A stretch of DNA of 16,012 bases from positions 1-16,012 of the forward strand of contig CAZYEX010000090.1 of assembly GCA_964646605.1 (NCBI GenBank), in the 5' to 3' direction. This document shows, piece by piece, positions 14,426 through 16,012 of this stretch. Origin of the DNA: SBAX01 sp964646605. GTDB lineage: Bacteria; Planctomycetota; Phycisphaerae; UBA1845. The notes beneath the pieces are model-generated. The model was not told the DNA's origin. It was given only the letters and a program-made list of their open reading frames with translations, and did no database searches. Positions within the stretch are counted from its first letter, which is position 1. The number at the start of each line of letters is the position of its first letter. The translations under genes were made by a program, and so were the position numbers.

Positions 14426-14981
14426 AGTAGGGGATCAACACGGCTGCGGCGACGCAGGTCGTCCAGCGTCCGTTCTTGTCGCCCTCCACGGTTTGGACCA
14501 CGGCCTTGGTTTTCACCACCAGCCCGTGGGCTTTGTAGATGTTTTTTCGTTCGTTGTAGGCGGTGTTCGGGTCGAGGTCGATGCCCTGGGTGGTGGCTAG
14601 CATGGTGGCGGCCATGTCCTCGACGTAGTCGCTGCACGACTTCTGCGTCATGCCGAAGCCGTGATGCTCGGCGATGTAGCCGTGGAGGTCCTTACTGGAG
14701 GGCAGGGCCAGGCCGATCCCCGCGCAAGCCAAGCGGTTGGGCTCGTCGGTTCGACACTCGGCCAGGACGGTAAAGACGATCTGCCCAGCGGACAGCTTTC
14801 TTAGGCCTTGTTCGCGGGTGATCACCTTGCAGTTGGGGGGGCAGATGCTGCTGACCCGCACCAGGTTGAAGCCGGCGATGCCCGCGTCGCGCAGGGCCTC
14901 CTCGAAGGATTGAAGGTTGTTCCGGTGCTTGCCGGTTCCCTTCGTGAAAAACATCGACTTGGGAACAAAGGAGACATCCAA
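14424..14981 (-). CDS. pdaD: Pyruvoyl-dependent arginine decarboxylase
   Basis: 185 residues. The proenzyme cleaves itself between the two serines of LVRVSSICPP (Ser44-Ser45); the second serine becomes the pyruvoyl cofactor that decarboxylates arginine to agmatine. The sequence around it (FTKG near residue 12, SFEEALRDAGI at 25-35, NLVRVSS at 39-45) and the C-terminal half (IGLALPSS, YNERKNIY) follow the archaeal/chlamydial-type family, and the length fits. The start is a TTG at 14981 backed by GGAG nine bases upstream; ATG at residue 10 would delete conserved sequence. It is the first gene of the polyamine cluster, with its own promoter at 15033-15060. The TAA stop comes from the adjoining 8-nt repeat array, so the repeat may have altered the extreme C-terminus. 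Confidence 0.92.
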   Translation of the reverse strand: MDVSFVPKSMFFTKGTGKHRNNLQSFEEALRDAGIAGFNLVRVSSICPPNCKVITREQGLRKLSAGQIVFTVLAECRTDEPNRLACAGIGLALPSSKDLHGYIAEHHGFGMTQKSCSDYVEDMAATMLATTQGIDLDPNTAYNERKNIYKAHGLVVKTKAVVQTVEGDKNGRWTTCVAAAVLIPY

Positions 14982-15032
14982 GGCTCGGTTCTCCGCAAAC
15001 GACCACGCCGATCGAACACCACGCCGCGGCGG

Positions 15033-15060
15033 ATTGTAGCCGGTGGTCTTCGAGCCGCAA
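15033..15060 (-). promoter_or_regulatory. Sigma-70-type promoter for the polyamine cluster
   Basis: On the minus strand TTGCGG (15060-15055), a 16-bp spacer and TACAAT (15038-15033). The transcript would start about 45 nt before the pdaD TTG. It lies just downstream of the stop of the choice-of-anchor-Q-like fragment. Confidence 0.55.
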
Positions 15061-15064
15061 GGGG

Positions 15065-15151
15065 CTATTCGTCGACCATGTGAAGTTCGTGGGCGCCGAT
15101 GTCGACGGCCGAGCCGTAGGTGCGGCCTTCGGGGGCCAGGAGCCGTGTTTG
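15065..15151 (-). pseudogene. 3' end of a choice-of-anchor-Q-like protein gene cut by the RAYT element
   Basis: Too short for ordinary gene calling. Reading from the edge of the RAYT element to a TAG at 15067-15065 gives about 28 codons ending VDIGAHELHMVDE, with RLLAPEGRTYG before it. The DIGAHE ending is typical of the choice-of-anchor Q domain found at the C-terminus of secreted beta-helix-type proteins of Planctomycetota. Codons are G/C-ending like real genes nearby. The upstream part of the gene is missing at this point because the RAYT element begins. Confidence 0.45.
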
Positions 15152-15881
15152 GTCACCTATTGTTTCGTGGCGGGGCTTGGGGGGCGTCCCACGGGGCGAG
15201 CGGTTACGGGGCGGCGGAGGCGTTGTTCGATTCGGGCGAGGAAGCTCTTGCTTCCGATGGGCCGGCCGGTGTGCGTTTGGAGGCGGATGCGATCCGCGTC
15301 CTCGTCGGCGAGTTCACGGAGTTCGTCGCGCCAGCGCTGCGATGTCCACTCCGCCCGCCAGGCCGCGAGGTCCAGGAGCCGGCCCCCGTCCGACTCGCCG
15401 ACGTGGGCCGCGGCGCTCGACCAAGCGTAACGCCATGGCACTCGCACCATCTTTGCTCGCACCGGATTTCGCTCCACGTAGCAGATCGCGCGCCACACGT
15501 GAACCTCATCGAGGGCGCAGGAATAGAAACGATTTTGCCACAGATGTCCGCTGCGGCCGTGGCGGCGGTTGACGTGTTGCGTGTATCGGAAGTTGGTTCG
15601 TCCCACGGCCTGAGCGAGCGAGTCCTCGCCCGCGGGCACGCCCACGAGGTGCACGTGATTGGGCATCAAGCAGTAGGCCCAGATCGTCAACCCGAACCGC
15701 TTCGCGTGCTCGCCGAGGAACTCCAGATAGCGCCGTCGATCCTCATCGTCGAAGAACACGGCCTGGCGGTTGTTCCCCCGCTGGGTGACATGATGCGGCA
15801 CTTCCGGCATCACGATCCGCGCGACCCTGGGCATGCCGCCATCCTACCCCGCCCGCGCGAATCCTACAAATAATAGGTGAC
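15152..15881 (-). mobile_element. RAYT element bounded by 10-bp inverted repeats
   Basis: GTCACCTATT (15152-15161) and AATAGGTGAC (15872-15881) are perfect inverted repeats on either side of the transposase gene, enclosing 730 bp. The inner copy contains the transposase stop codon. On the outer right side the match continues as AGTCCC, which the left side lacks. ATCCTAC, that is GTAGGAT on the minus strand, occurs twice (15841-15847, 15861-15867) upstream of the start. No target duplication is evident. Confidence 0.6.
15157..15834 (-). CDS. REP-associated tyrosine transposase (RAYT, IS200-like Y1 family)
   Basis: 225 residues. Features are the N-terminal block PHHVTQRGNNRQAVFFDDED (13-32), the HUH metal motif in YCLMPNHVHLV (54-64; His60, His62), the GHLWQNRFYS block (96-105) and the catalytic Tyr119 in YVERNPVRA (119-127). 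All are intact. RAYT proteins nick single-stranded REP hairpins that carry a 5' GTAG and are thought to spread them, but usually occur as single, non-mobile copies. The C-terminal 80 or so residues are Arg-rich and variable, as is usual. The ATG at 15834 has AGGA a short distance upstream. It is flanked by 10-bp inverted repeats, and REP-like GTAG hairpins occur elsewhere in this window. Confidence 0.92.
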   Translation of the reverse strand: MPRVARIVMPEVPHHVTQRGNNRQAVFFDDEDRRRYLEFLGEHAKRFGLTIWAYCLMPNHVHLVGVPAGEDSLAQAVGRTNFRYTQHVNRRHGRSGHLWQNRFYSCALDEVHVWRAICYVERNPVRAKMVRVPWRYAWSSAAAHVGESDGGRLLDLAAWRAEWTSQRWRDELRELADEDADRIRLQTHTGRPIGSKSFLARIEQRLRRPVTARPVGRPPSPATKQ

Positions 15882-16012
15882 AGTCCCGAATGGCATGAAG
15901 CTATCGGGCATGCTGGTCTCCATGTTGGCGGTAGTAAGATCGGGGCTGTTGGAGGAGGCTGAATTCTTTGGGTCTTCGTTTTCGTCGTCTCGGTTCGACG
16001 CGGTCGGGACGG
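15864..16012 (-). CDS. Possible 3' end of an unidentified gene (runs off the window)
   Basis: A minus-strand frame is open from the window edge to TAG at 15866-15864 (48 codons). It is rich in Asn, Ser, Asp and Thr and ends FGTVTYYL, the last residues being read from the RAYT inverted repeat. Third codon positions are mostly G or C. The plus strand is also open here from an ATG at 15896, so the choice of strand is uncertain. It is in the same codon phase as the choice-of-anchor-Q fragment on the far side of the RAYT element, but lacks that domain's usual preceding motif. Confidence 0.3.
   Translation of the reverse strand, partial: VPTASNRDDENEDPKNSASSNSPDLTTANMETSMPDSFMPFGTVTYYL

Overview
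High-GC bacterial DNA, most likely from a Planctomycetota member. The reasons are a stand-alone Hanks-type kinase, a pyruvoyl arginine decarboxylase next to a deoxyhypusine-synthase homologue, a choice-of-anchor-Q-like protein tail, and spacers full of 7- and 8-nt period repeats. This assignment is an inference; no rRNA or other marker gene is present.

Layout. 1-267 (+) is the end of a beta-carbonic-anhydrase-like gene. 330-2880 (-) is a three-gene operon joined by two ATGA stop/start overlaps: a receiver-like protein of unknown function, a GGDEF diguanylate cyclase and a Nudix-fold protein with a degenerate Nudix box. A divergent promoter region (about 2881-3148) separates it from a (+) operon at 3149-7907. 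That operon holds a PilT-type ATPase, a membrane-anchored GspE/PilB-like protein whose Walker A lysine is replaced by methionine, and a CvpA-like membrane protein with a long non-membrane region. A calcineurin-like phosphoesterase follows (8005-8808). Next come a near-consensus promoter, a roughly 300-nt leader with long-range pairing potential, and a soluble Ser/Thr kinase (9142-10131).

10132-10961 has no convincing gene. It is a mosaic of 7-nt tandem repeats, hairpins and short direct repeats. 10962-14981 (-) is a polyamine cluster: pyruvoyl arginine decarboxylase (arginine to agmatine), deoxyhypusine-synthase-like enzyme, an aspartyl protease and agmatinase (agmatine to putrescine). Repeats have invaded the cluster. 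An inverted 7-nt array sits in frame inside agmatinase, an inverted 8-nt array separates pdaD from the next gene and supplies the pdaD stop codon, and a REP-like GTAG hairpin forms the stop of the deoxyhypusine-synthase-like gene. The protease and agmatinase share almost the same first 12 residues although they are otherwise unrelated.

15065-16012 holds the 3' end of a probable choice-of-anchor-Q gene, a REP-associated (RAYT, Y1-type) transposase enclosed by perfect 10-bp inverted repeats, and an open frame of unknown identity running off the window. The most notable themes are repeat elements that reshape gene ends and interiors, a RAYT gene beside REP-like hairpins, and the paired intact/degenerate secretion-type ATPases.
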